Positions 1 through 5,887 of a stretch of DNA of 6,766 nucleotides are shown here, piece after piece. The notes below the pieces were generated by a model. It was given only the letters and a program-made list of their open reading frames with translations, was not told the origin of the DNA and did not search any database. The stretch comes from CAZDYP01 sp964509505 (GTDB lineage Bacteria > Chloroflexota > Anaerolineae > JACRMK01), in the NCBI GenBank assembly GCA_964509505.1, contig CAZDYP010000225.1, forward strand, positions 1-6,766, written 5' to 3'. Both the position numbers and the translations under genes were made by a program. How positions within the stretch are numbered: position 1 is the first letter of the stretch; every line of letters begins with the position of its first letter.

Positions 1-14
1 TGCTACGGGGCGGA

Positions 15-44
15 AGTATAGCATAACGCGAATGAGAGATGCAA
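15..44 (-). promoter_or_regulatory. Candidate leftward promoter for an off-window gene
   Basis: On the minus strand there is an extended -10 element, TGC-TATACT (15-23), and an 18-base spacer to TTGCAT (39-44), a weak -35 element. It lies just beyond the hairpin that follows tsaC and points out of the window. The bases after the -10 (TCCGCCCCG) are a GC-rich discriminator of the kind found at stable-RNA promoters, so a tRNA or other RNA gene could follow, but nothing of the transcript itself can be seen. Called from sequence match only. Confidence 0.4.
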
Positions 45-55
45 TCGCAAAGATT

Positions 56-88
56 AGACTCACGAAGTTTCCAAAACTTCGCGGGTCT
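56..88 (-). terminator. Hairpin directly after the tsaC stop codon
   Basis: Arms 56-70 and 74-88 pair over 15 positions with one mismatch and one G-T wobble around a 3-base loop. The core is CGAAGTTT/AAACTTCG. On the minus strand the stem begins at the base after the TAA stop of tsaC and is followed by AATCTTTG, a poor U-tract. It is probably the 3' end or a stabilising hairpin of the tsaC transcript. A candidate promoter begins just beyond it, which fits a transcription-unit boundary. The weak T-run keeps confidence moderate. Confidence 0.5.
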
Positions 89-703
89 TTATATGGCCTG
101 TATCACACTCTCAGGAATCGCGCCAACGCGCAACACGCGCAATGGCTCGACGGTCACATCAACGATGGTGGATGGCACACCGCCTTTGCACATGCCGCCG
201 TCGAGGATGAGGTCGAGTTGATCGCCGAGCTCGCGGACGATGCTCTGCGCATCGAGTAGTTCAGGTTGCCCCGATTTGTTCGCGCTCGTCGCTGCGAGCG
301 GCGCACCAAGCGCGCGAATGAGCTCGCGCACGAAGGGATGATCAGGCACGCGCACCGCCACCCTATCGGTGTTGGTCACGGCGAGGGGAATGTGAGGTTG
401 CTTCTTCAACACGAGCGTCAATGCGCCGGGCCAAAAGCGTGCCATGAGGCGACGCGCGACGGGCGGCACTTCGCGCGCGACACTTAGCACATCATCCGCA
501 GACGCAAGCAAGAGGGGAATCGCCTTTTCGCTGGGGCGACCTTTGGCGATGTAAATTTTTTCGACGGCATCGCCCAACAACCCATGCGCCGCGATGCCAT
601 ACACCGTGTCGGTAGGGAGGGCGATGAGAGCGCCGTGGTGGAGGAGGGTGAGGGCGTAGAGAAGCGCTTGTGGGTCAGCGGTCAACAAGATCGGTGTAGT
701 CAT
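89..703 (-). CDS. tsaC: L-threonylcarbamoyladenylate synthase (TsaC/YwlC/Sua5 family)
   Basis: This 204-residue protein is a YrdC-domain enzyme. The family makes threonylcarbamoyl-AMP from threonine, bicarbonate and ATP in the cytoplasm, the first step of the t6A modification at A37 of ANN-decoding tRNAs. Visible family signatures are LPTDTVYG (29-36), KGRPSEKAIPL (54-64) in the basic nucleotide-binding region, FWPGALTLVL (90-99), RVAVRVP (114-120), ATSANKSGQ (138-146), GGVPSTIVD (174-182) and the closing RVGAI (192-196). The length matches the short TsaC/YrdC form; the C-terminal Sua5 domain of longer relatives is absent. The ATG at 703-701 gives the normal family N-terminus, but the bases before it (ACCATCTAACGAT) hold no clear Shine-Dalgarno sequence. 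It lies downstream of prmC, a common pairing in bacteria, here separated by 244 bases of repeat. Co-transcription is plausible but unproven. Confidence 0.95.
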   Translation of the reverse strand: MTTPILLTADPQALLYALTLLHHGALIALPTDTVYGIAAHGLLGDAVEKIYIAKGRPSEKAIPLLLASADDVLSVAREVPPVARRLMARFWPGALTLVLKKQPHIPLAVTNTDRVAVRVPDHPFVRELIRALGAPLAATSANKSGQPELLDAQSIVRELGDQLDLILDGGMCKGGVPSTIVDVTVEPLRVLRVGAIPESVIQAI

Positions 704-717
704 ATCGTTAGATGGTC

Positions 718-928
718 AAACGGATGGTTCGACAACGGATGGCGCAACGGATAAGCGGATACAAACGGATGGTTCGACAACGGATAGCACAGCGGATACA
801 AACGGATATGCGACCTCTATCCGTTCAAATCCGTTTATCCGTTGTTGAATCCGTTGTCGAAACCCTCCGTTTACCTCCGTTCAAATCCGTTTATCCGTTG
901 TTGAATCCGTTGTCGAAACCCTCCGTTT
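718..928. repeat. Large nested inverted repeat built from CGGAT/ATCCG words
   Basis: This fills nearly all of the prmC-tsaC gap. The left half carries a 23-base direct repeat (718-740 and 763-785) and a 17-base direct repeat (754-770 and 791-807), all rich in AACGGAT. The right half carries two identical 52-base copies (821-872 and 877-928), rich in ATCCGTT. The halves are near reverse complements: 718-740 pairs with 905-928 and 763-785 with 849-872, each with a one-base length difference and a G/T change. The whole can fold as a long imperfect cruciform or RNA hairpin about 210 bases long, ending 15 bases before the tsaC start codon. It has no protein-coding character. It resembles a non-autonomous repeat element or a self-expanded satellite; no terminal target duplication was seen. 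Confidence 0.85.
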
Positions 929-947
929 CAGCTGCTCAATAACGGAC

Positions 948-1799
948 TCAAGTTTGCACGACTACTATTCTATCTAATCCCGCGCCATCTTTCAACGCCT
1001 CAACCTCCGCCTTCGGAAACGCCGCGCGTGCCAATGCGCTTACGTCTTGCGCTTGCTTCCAACCAATCTCCAACATGATCGCGCCGTGGGGCGCGAGATG
1101 CCCAGGCGCTTGCGCGAAGAAGCGTCGGAACACGGCGAGCCCATCGTCGCCGCCATCTAGCGCCAAAGGCGGTTCGTAGGCGGCGATGTCATGCGCGAGG
1201 TTGTCCCATTCGTCACGCGCGATGTATGGCAGATTCGCCACGATCAAATCAAACGCGCCCTCCACTGTTGTAAACAAATCGCTCTGCACAAATCGGATTT
1301 TATCATAGAGCGCGAGGCGTGTTGCGTTGTGCTGTGCGACCGCGAGCGCGTCGGCTGACACATCGCTTGCAATCATGGTAATTGGTAATTGGTAATTGGA
1401 AGCAAGCGCCAACGCAATTGCGCCACTCCCCGTACCAATATCCAATATCGAATATCCCTCATCGGAGCGCCGCACATTGAGCCACTGCAACGCTTTCTCA
1501 ACCAACAACTCCGTCTCTGGGCGCGGAATCAACACGCGCGCATCTACGAGCAAATCTAATCCGTAAAATTCTTTGCTGCCAAGAATATACGCGACAGGTT
1601 CATGGCGCGCGCGTCGCTCGATCAACGCCGCAAAGCGTACGGCTATGTCGTCGCTAACGGCGTCGTCCAAATGCGCGAGCAATGACGCGCGTGACATGCC
1701 TGCGGCAGCTGCCAGCAATAACTCTGCATCCAAGCGCGCTTCTTCAACGTGTTGCGCCTGCAACTGCATGACTGCCCAACGCAAAAGAGCTCTCAGCAT
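948..1799 (-). CDS. prmC: Peptide chain release factor N5-glutamine methyltransferase
   Basis: This 283-residue protein (E. coli PrmC is 277) uses S-adenosylmethionine to methylate the glutamine of the GGQ motif in release factors RF1 and RF2. An N-terminal helical substrate-binding domain (about 1-75) is followed by REPVAYILG-like HEPVAYILGSKEFYG (67-80), VLIPRPETELLVE (89-101), SAM-binding motif I ILDIGTGSGAIALALA (118-133), the acidic position ASDVS (144-148), and VANLPYI (187-193) where most family members have NPPY. The C-terminal GAGLDRIVVV is typical. The open frame continues upstream to 2111, but that part lies across the hydrolase gene and is not PrmC-like, so the ATG at 1799 is chosen. 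No Shine-Dalgarno sequence precedes it; the upstream bases are TTTTTCGTTTGCT. Residues 135-141 (NYQLPIT) are encoded by a heptamer tandem repeat. The next gene downstream is tsaC. Confidence 0.93.
   Translation of the reverse strand: MLRALLRWAVMQLQAQHVEEARLDAELLLAAAAGMSRASLLAHLDDAVSDDIAVRFAALIERRARHEPVAYILGSKEFYGLDLLVDARVLIPRPETELLVEKALQWLNVRRSDEGYSILDIGTGSGAIALALASNYQLPITMIASDVSADALAVAQHNATRLALYDKIRFVQSDLFTTVEGAFDLIVANLPYIARDEWDNLAHDIAAYEPPLALDGGDDGLAVFRRFFAQAPGHLAPHGAIMLEIGWKQAQDVSALARAAFPKAEVEALKDGAGLDRIVVVQT
1377..1399. repeat. In-gene heptamer tandem repeat, 3.3 copies of GGTAATT
   Basis: Three perfect copies of GGTAATT (1377-1383, 1384-1390, 1391-1397) plus GG lie inside prmC. Because 7 is not a multiple of 3, each copy is read in a different frame, and three copies restore frame as seven residues, NYQLPIT. 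They fall between SAM motif I and the acidic motif, normally a variable stretch. Protein length there is about normal for the family, so the array has replaced or become ordinary sequence rather than made a large insertion. Confidence 0.9.
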
Positions 1800-1807
1800 A
1801 GCAAACG

Positions 1808-1843
1808 AAAAAGAGGCATGACCTGCAGCCTCTTTCTTTTTTT
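1808..1843. terminator. Hairpin terminator between hydrolase and prmC
   Basis: A perfect 8-bp stem, AAAGAGGC (1810-1817) and GCCTCTTT (1828-1835), encloses a 10-base loop. On the minus strand it follows the hydrolase stop by about 30 bases and ends in TTTTTCG, with part of the T-run inside the stem. On the plus strand the tail is the stronger CTTTTTTTC. It could stop transcription from either side. If it stops hydrolase transcripts, prmC needs another source of transcription, since its ATG lies only 10 bases past the stem and I see no promoter in between. Confidence 0.5.
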
Positions 1844-1871
1844 CTCCTCGTTCCCCGTTTCCTCGTTTACT
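1844..1871. repeat. Degenerate purine-rich 7/8-base repeat at hydrolase 3' end
   Basis: Read on the minus strand, this holds three AACGRGG-like words (AACGAGG, AACGGGG, AACGAGG) spaced 7 to 8 bases apart, continuing from GAGTAA over the hydrolase TAA stop codon (1869-1867). AACGAGG is one base from AACGAGT, a unit of the array at 4661-4760, so it is probably a degraded member of the same family. Short and impure, hence lower confidence. Confidence 0.5.
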
Positions 1872-2928
1872 CCTTGAGCGAATCCAAGAAACCGAAGAAC
1901 AATGCGCTCCAACGCGCTGCCGCATCAACATGGGGCCCATGCCCAGAGCCTTCGAGCATTTCCATCTGCACTCTGCCACCAGCTGCGCGATAGCGCTCCA
2001 ACACTGCGCGAATCTGCGAGACCATCGGTTGCGGTGGAAAGACTTCTTCACCAGGCCAGCCGGGCACATAGCCCATTTTGCCGAGCGTGCCCATCTCCCA
2101 TGCAGAGCCATCAGCTACCACAATATCAGCGCTGCCATGCGTCCACAACACGGGCGGCTTCGGATTGATATTCACGATGCCCGACCAGTTGCAGTACTTT
2201 CCCGACAACGCGTTCAAAATACCGCGCGTGCCGGGCGCAATGCCAGGCCAGTTGGTGGATGTTGTGAGGTCGCCGGGATAACCATCTTCACCTGTCACCG
2301 ACTTAAGCACTTCGTCAACCAAGATGTCTTCACGCGCAGACGGTTCACGATGATTCGCCGACCAGTACGATGAATTCATGACGTTGCGAATGGAGAAGGG
2401 CGACTCTGTCGAGCGGTCTTTGTTAATCAAACGTTGCGTGAATTCGGGGTTGCCTGTGCCGCCGCCTGAGCCAGCGTAATCAGGATAATGTGGCGTGCCA
2501 TCGAGCTTCGTGCCGCCGAAACCATAAGGTGACACGGGATCAATGAAAGTGAGCGATGCGACGGCGGTGGGATGCGCAATGGCATAGGCAGCGATGGCGG
2601 CGCCGCCGGTTGACCATCCAACTAAATGCACAGGCTGGGTGATGTTCAATGCTTGCGCCAACGAATAGGTGTCATCCGCCCAATCACGCAAGCCGCGCGT
2701 CGCATCAATCGGTTTGCGTTCGGTATCGCCGAAACCGCGCATGTCGGGCGCGATGTGGCGATACTGCTTGGGCGCGTTGGGGAAGAGATGCTCGTAGAAA
2801 CGCCCTGTGGCAAGATTGCCATGAATCCAGACGATGGGGATGCCATCGGCTGGTCCCGCGGCGATGTAGTGCATTTGCAAACGATCGGTGGTAATGGTGT
2901 GTGAAGTCACACCGGGTAACCAATTCAT
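1867..2928 (-). CDS. Alpha/beta-fold hydrolase
   Basis: This 353-residue protein has the alpha/beta hydrolase (AB hydrolase-1) architecture, a cytoplasmic serine hydrolase with no signal peptide. Numbered from the chosen start: oxyanion-side motif IHGN (35-38), DMRGFGDTE (62-70), nucleophile elbow GWSTGG with Ser106, TFIDPVSPYG (127-136), then a long cap-like insert (about 137-250) rich in Gly, Tyr and Trp. The strand VLWTHGSADIVV carries the candidate catalytic Asp268, and GSGHGPH the candidate His330. Substrate cannot be told from sequence; esterase, lactonase, epoxide hydrolase or peptidase activity are all possible. The start is the ATG at 2928 because AAAGGAG lies five bases before it; an in-frame ATG at 2952 lies inside an intergenic repeat and would add only eight repeat-derived residues. 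The acyl-CoA ligase lies 88 bases upstream on the same strand, so the two may be co-expressed. Confidence 0.88.
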   Translation of the reverse strand: MNWLPGVTSHTITTDRLQMHYIAAGPADGIPIVWIHGNLATGRFYEHLFPNAPKQYRHIAPDMRGFGDTERKPIDATRGLRDWADDTYSLAQALNITQPVHLVGWSTGGAAIAAYAIAHPTAVASLTFIDPVSPYGFGGTKLDGTPHYPDYAGSGGGTGNPEFTQRLINKDRSTESPFSIRNVMNSSYWSANHREPSAREDILVDEVLKSVTGEDGYPGDLTTSTNWPGIAPGTRGILNALSGKYCNWSGIVNINPKPPVLWTHGSADIVVADGSAWEMGTLGKMGYVPGWPGEEVFPPQPMVSQIRAVLERYRAAGGRVQMEMLEGSGHGPHVDAAARWSALFFGFLDSLKE

Positions 2929-2933
2929 ATCAA

Positions 2934-2940
2934 CTCCTTT
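2934..2940 (-). promoter_or_regulatory. Ribosome binding site fixing the hydrolase start
   Basis: On the minus strand AAAGGAG is followed by TTGAT and then the ATG at 2928. This spacing is normal and selects 2928 over the in-frame ATG at 2952. Confidence 0.8.
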
Positions 2941-2943
2941 TTT

Positions 2944-3013
2944 ATTAGTCATTAGTCGCTAGTCATCAGTCATTAGCGACTAGCGACTAATAACTAATGA
3001 CTAATGACGAGCG
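2944..3013. repeat. Heptamer array, ten 7-base units, with internal 21-bp hairpin
   Basis: Ten consecutive units keep exact 7-base register: ATTAGTC twice, GCTAGTC, ATCAGTC, ATTAGCG, ACTAGCG, ACTAATA, ACTAATG twice, ACGAGCG. They fill almost the whole gap between ligase and hydrolase. The left units are reverse complements of the right ones, so 2944-2964 pairs with 2978-2998 over 21 positions with one mismatch (14 bp perfect next to the loop). In the minus-strand mRNA this hairpin would stand directly before the hydrolase ribosome binding site. Confidence 0.92.
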
Positions 3014-3016
3014 ATT

Positions 3017-4588
3017 TTACTGCTTCGCAATGGCGGCGCGTCCGCCACGCAGCACGTACTTCTGAATTTTGCCCGTCGCCGTCTTGGGCAGCTCGTTCAC
3101 GAATGAGACCCATTGCGGCGCTTTGAAGTGCGCGAGGTTGTCGCGCGCAAATTGCTTGAGCTCGGCTTCGGTGGCGGTCATGTTGGGACGCAAGATAACA
3201 AACGCGTGAGGCGCTTCGCCCCACTTCTCGTGTGGCATCCCGACAATCGCTGCCTCTTGCACGGCAGGGTGACGCAACAACACGCCTTCGACTTCGACCG
3301 ACGAGATGTTCTCGCCGCCGCTGATGATGATGTCTTTGATGCGGTCACGAATCTCGGCGTAGCCATCAGGATGCACGACTGCCGCATCGCCCGTATAGAA
3401 CCAACCATCGCGTATCGCCTTGTTCGTCGCCTCGGGGTCGTTGAAGTAACCTTTCATCACGACGTTGCCGCGCACCACAATCTCGCCCAATGTTTGCCCA
3501 TCGTGGGGCACCTCGTTGCCATGTTCGTCCACGATGAGCAACTCGCCCGACGAAATGAGCTCGACGCCTTGCCGCGCTTTGATGACGGCACGCTCTGCCA
3601 GCGAAAGTTTTTGATGCTCAGGACGCTCTTCACAAATCGTGATGAACGGCGCGGTCTCCGTCAACCCATACACTTGTGTCAGGCGCCAACCCAATTCACC
3701 TTCGATGCGCTCGATGGTCGCAGCGGCAGGCGGCGCGCCCGCAGTGAACAAGCGAATGCCGCGCGGCGCGGTGGCGCGCAATTCGGCGGGCGCGTTGGCG
3801 ATGCCGATCAGCACAGTCGGCGCGGCGCAAAACATCGTGATACATTCCGCGTTCATCAGCTCGAAGATGGCGCGTGGCTCGACGCGACGCAAACACACGT
3901 GTGCGCCGCCGCGCGCCGTCACGATCCACACAAACGTCCAGCCGTTCGCATGGAACATCGGCAGCGTCCACAAGTAACGGTCTTGCGGCGACATGGGATG
4001 ATGCGCGAGCGTGCCTAAGATGTTGATAGCGGCGTTGCGGTGTGTGATCATCACACCCTTCGGGCGCGAGGTTGTGCCGCTCGTATAGTTGATGGAGAGC
4101 AAATCGCCCTCGTTGATGATGGGGCGAGCAAACTCTGTCGAGGACGCAGCGAGCAGCGCTTCATAATCGTCCCAACCTGCTTTCTGTCCTTCGAGCGCGA
4201 CGAAGTGCGCGACGTTGGGGAGTTGTGCGCGGATGCCGTCCACTTGATCGAGATAATCGCTATGGACGCACACCACACGCGCGCCGCTGTGATTGATGAT
4301 GTACGCGAAATCGTCGGCAATCAAGCGATAGTTGATAGGCACAATGACCGCGCCGATTTGTGGCACGGCATAGTAGCCTTCCAAATGTCCATGCGTGTTC
4401 GGCGCGATGTACGCGACGCGCTCACCTGGTTGCACGCCTAGCTGTTGCAACGCAGACGACCAACGCTCACAGCGTTCGAAGAACTGCGCGTAGGTCAAGC
4501 GCAACTCGCCATCTATCACAGCTTCACAGTTCGCATACAAACGGCGCGCACGGCGCGCAAATTCCAGCGGGGTCAATGGGACTTCCAT
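3017..4588 (-). CDS. Acyl-CoA synthetase, AMP-binding (ANL) family
   Basis: This 523-residue enzyme belongs to the adenylate-forming superfamily. Such ligases activate a carboxylic acid with ATP to an acyl-AMP and transfer it to CoA. Numbered from the chosen start: phosphate loop YTSGTTSRPKG (168-178, with Ser where Gly is commonest), PMFHANGW (210-217), VYGLTET (306-312), GWFYTGD (395-401) whose Asp binds the ribose, hinge and A8 region RIKDIIISGGENIS (416-429), and PKTATGKIQK (501-510) with catalytic Lys507. Length and the C-terminal domain match the medium/long-chain fatty-acid or AAE/benzoate-type subgroup, but the substrate cannot be fixed from sequence. The ATG at 4588 is chosen because AAAGGAG lies eight bases upstream; the in-frame ATG at 4621 overlaps the candidate -10 element. 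The gene probably has its own promoter with an operator-like palindrome. The alpha/beta hydrolase downstream could act on a related ester or thioester, which is only inference. Confidence 0.93.
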   Translation of the reverse strand: MEVPLTPLEFARRARRLYANCEAVIDGELRLTYAQFFERCERWSSALQQLGVQPGERVAYIAPNTHGHLEGYYAVPQIGAVIVPINYRLIADDFAYIINHSGARVVCVHSDYLDQVDGIRAQLPNVAHFVALEGQKAGWDDYEALLAASSTEFARPIINEGDLLSINYTSGTTSRPKGVMITHRNAAINILGTLAHHPMSPQDRYLWTLPMFHANGWTFVWIVTARGGAHVCLRRVEPRAIFELMNAECITMFCAAPTVLIGIANAPAELRATAPRGIRLFTAGAPPAAATIERIEGELGWRLTQVYGLTETAPFITICEERPEHQKLSLAERAVIKARQGVELISSGELLIVDEHGNEVPHDGQTLGEIVVRGNVVMKGYFNDPEATNKAIRDGWFYTGDAAVVHPDGYAEIRDRIKDIIISGGENISSVEVEGVLLRHPAVQEAAIVGMPHEKWGEAPHAFVILRPNMTATEAELKQFARDNLAHFKAPQWVSFVNELPKTATGKIQKYVLRGGRAAIAKQ

Positions 4589-4596
4589 CTTCGCGG

Positions 4597-4603
4597 CTCC
4601 TTT
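4597..4603 (-). promoter_or_regulatory. Ribosome binding site fixing the ligase start
   Basis: On the minus strand AAAGGAG followed by eight bases and ATG at 4588 makes this the likely start, shortening the open frame from 4621 by 11 residues. Confidence 0.8.
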
Positions 4604-4620
4604 CAAATAGTTTGCGCGCA

Positions 4621-4649
4621 ATCATAGTGCGTTTGCATCACAAACGCAA
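4621..4649 (-). promoter_or_regulatory. Candidate ligase promoter with palindromic operator in its spacer
   Basis: On the minus strand TATGAT (4626-4621) serves as -10, and TTGCGT (4649-4644) as a weak -35, with a 17-base spacer. A perfect palindrome, TGCGTTTG-N5-CAAACGCA (4628-4648), covers the spacer and part of the -35. Transcription would begin near 4614, leaving a leader of about 26 bases with the Shine-Dalgarno sequence inside it. A palindrome of this size placed over a promoter is the usual layout of a repressor site (TetR, GntR or LacI type). The regulator is not in the window. Confidence 0.5.
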
Positions 4650-4660
4650 GCGTTGGGAAT

Positions 4661-4760
4661 GATGAGTGATGAGTAATGAGTAACGAGTAATGAGCGACCA
4701 TCAACGAATCAACAACTAACGACTAACGACTAACGACTAGCGCCTAATGACCAGCGACTA
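4661..4760. repeat. Heptamer array of about 14 units (AATGAGT/AACGACT type)
   Basis: Units in order are GATGAGT twice, AATGAGT, AACGAGT, AATGAGC, GACCATC, an 8-base AACGAATC, AACAACT, AACGACT three times, AGCGCCT, AATGACC, AGCGACT. Apart from the one 8-base slip, the 7-base register is kept for 99 bases, and the phase continues as ATCAGCG (4760-4766) over the TGA stop codon of the SIS gene. It fills the SIS-ligase gap. Unlike 2944-3013 it has no large self-complementary half. Confidence 0.92.
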
Positions 4761-5798
4761 TCAGCGCGTCAACGTCACCTTGCGAATGCTGCGCGGCGCT
4801 TCGGTGTCGTAACCTTTCGCGCGCGTGAGGTGATAGCTATACAATTGCGCTGGTACGATGCTCGCCAACGGCGACAACCATTCAGGCACATTCGCCGGTA
4901 AGCGCAAGCTGGCGTGACCGACAGTCAAAGCCTCTTCGTCGTCCGAGATGACCAGCAACTCGGCGCCTTGCTCATCACGCAACCGTCGCAGCAAGGTGAG
5001 CAAATCCGACAACACCACGCCGCTCGGCGCTATCGCCAACACAGGAAAACCGCGCTCAACAATCGCAATAGGTCCATGTTGAAAATCGGCGGCGGAGTAC
5101 GGGTCGGCGAACACATACGCAAGCTCTTTCAGTTTCAACGCCCACTCCTGCGCCGACGCATAATTGTAGCCGCGCCCTAGCACAACACAATGCGTCATTG
5201 CGCGATGCCGTTGCGCGATGCGCTCCGCCTCGCCTTCCAATGTCAACGCTTGCGCGATGGCCGTCGGCACACGGCGCAAGGCAGTCAGCTGTTCCTCGTT
5301 GTTCGTCAACGCCGCCGACAACGCCGCAATCGCCATGAGCTCGGCTGTGTACGTTTTGGTTGCGGCGACGGCTTGCTCGACGCCCGCTTGCAAATCAATC
5401 GTCAACTCTGCGGCATGCGCCAATGGCGAGTTCGGCGCATTCGTGATGGCGAGCGTCAACACACCTTGCTTGCGCCCCGCTTCGATCACGCTCACCACAT
5501 CAGGCGATTGCCCCGATTGTGACACGCCGACGACCAACGCCTTCTGCAAACGCGGCGAGTCCTCATACAACGTGAACAGCGACGGCGCAGCAAACGCGAC
5601 GGGCAACCGATTTTGCGCGCCCCACAGGTATTGGGCATAGACGCCTGCGTGATCCGACGTGCCGCGCGCCGCGAGAAACACATAAGCGATCTCACGCTCA
5701 CGAATCAGCTGCGCGATGCGCCGCGCGTTGTCCCATTGCGTATCCAACCAACGTTGCAACACAACGGGTTGCTCGAAAATTTCGGTGCGCAAACTCAT
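4761..5798 (-). CDS. SIS-domain sugar-phosphate isomerase/deaminase, GlmS isomerase-like
   Basis: This 345-residue protein matches the isomerase half of glucosamine-fructose-6-phosphate aminotransferase without the N-terminal glutaminase domain. It starts with the linker-like TEIFEQP (5-11), followed by two SIS domains: RGTSDHA (45-51), SQSGQSPD (93-100) for phosphate binding, EQAVAATKTYTAEL (141-154), then GRGYNYASAQEWALKLKEL (208-226) with the conserved KLKE glutamate, DFQHGP (238-243) with the conserved His, and the C-terminal APRSIRKVTLTR, equivalent to the PRNLAKSVTVE tail of GlmS. Such stand-alone proteins include NagB-II glucosamine-6-phosphate deaminases, AgaS and FrlB-type deglycases. 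Divergence from a GlcNAc kinase favours glucosamine-6-phosphate deaminase, making fructose-6-phosphate and ammonia. The start at 5798 follows AGAGGA at a six-base spacing; an in-frame ATG at 5819 is less well placed. The stop codon lies within the phase of a heptamer array. Confidence 0.88.
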   Translation of the reverse strand: MSLRTEIFEQPVVLQRWLDTQWDNARRIAQLIREREIAYVFLAARGTSDHAGVYAQYLWGAQNRLPVAFAAPSLFTLYEDSPRLQKALVVGVSQSGQSPDVVSVIEAGRKQGVLTLAITNAPNSPLAHAAELTIDLQAGVEQAVAATKTYTAELMAIAALSAALTNNEEQLTALRRVPTAIAQALTLEGEAERIAQRHRAMTHCVVLGRGYNYASAQEWALKLKELAYVFADPYSAADFQHGPIAIVERGFPVLAIAPSGVVLSDLLTLLRRLRDEQGAELLVISDDEEALTVGHASLRLPANVPEWLSPLASIVPAQLYSYHLTRAKGYDTEAPRSIRKVTLTR

Positions 5799-5804
5799 GG
5801 TTTG

Positions 5805-5810
5805 TCCTCT
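5805..5810 (-). promoter_or_regulatory. Ribosome binding site fixing the SIS gene start
   Basis: AGAGGA on the minus strand, then CAAACC and ATG at 5798. The homology to the GlmS linker also begins within a few residues of this start. Confidence 0.65.
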
Positions 5811-5829
5811 CATAGCCAAGCAGATTCAA

Positions 5830-5865
5830 CACAAAGTCACGAAGAAGCGCGAAGAGCCCAAAGAT
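5830..5865. repeat. Degenerate ~9-base repeat with RAAG cores
   Basis: Four words, ACAAAG, ACGAAG, GCGAAG and CCAAAG, begin at 5831, 5839, 5849 and 5858, spaced 8 to 10 bases. The reverse-complement form (GACTTTGTATCTTTGTG) appears at 5975-5991 on the other side of the inverted repeat, and 5831-5838 is exactly complementary to 5975-5982. The stretch lies in the leader of the SIS gene. No function is evident. Confidence 0.45.
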
Positions 5866-5887
5866 CATTTGCCTGGCGACCTGAGTA

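Noticed and set aside
712..942. 76-codon open frame on the plus strand through the CGGAT repeat
   Set aside because: Its protein is only translated repeat words (MVRQR, IAQRI), and it has no homologous domain or ribosome binding site.
1800..2111. N-terminal extension of prmC by 104 residues
   Set aside because: It lies across the hydrolase 3' end in another frame, is Arg/Ser/Trp-rich, and PrmC homology begins at the ATG at 1799.
3113..4018. 301-codon plus-strand open frame opposite the acyl-CoA ligase
   Set aside because: It is antisense to a gene with every ANL motif; its His/Arg-rich composition is typical of a shadow frame in GC-rich DNA.
4661..4760. Possible CRISPR array
   Set aside because: Units are 7 bases with no spacers of regular length; this is a simple tandem repeat.
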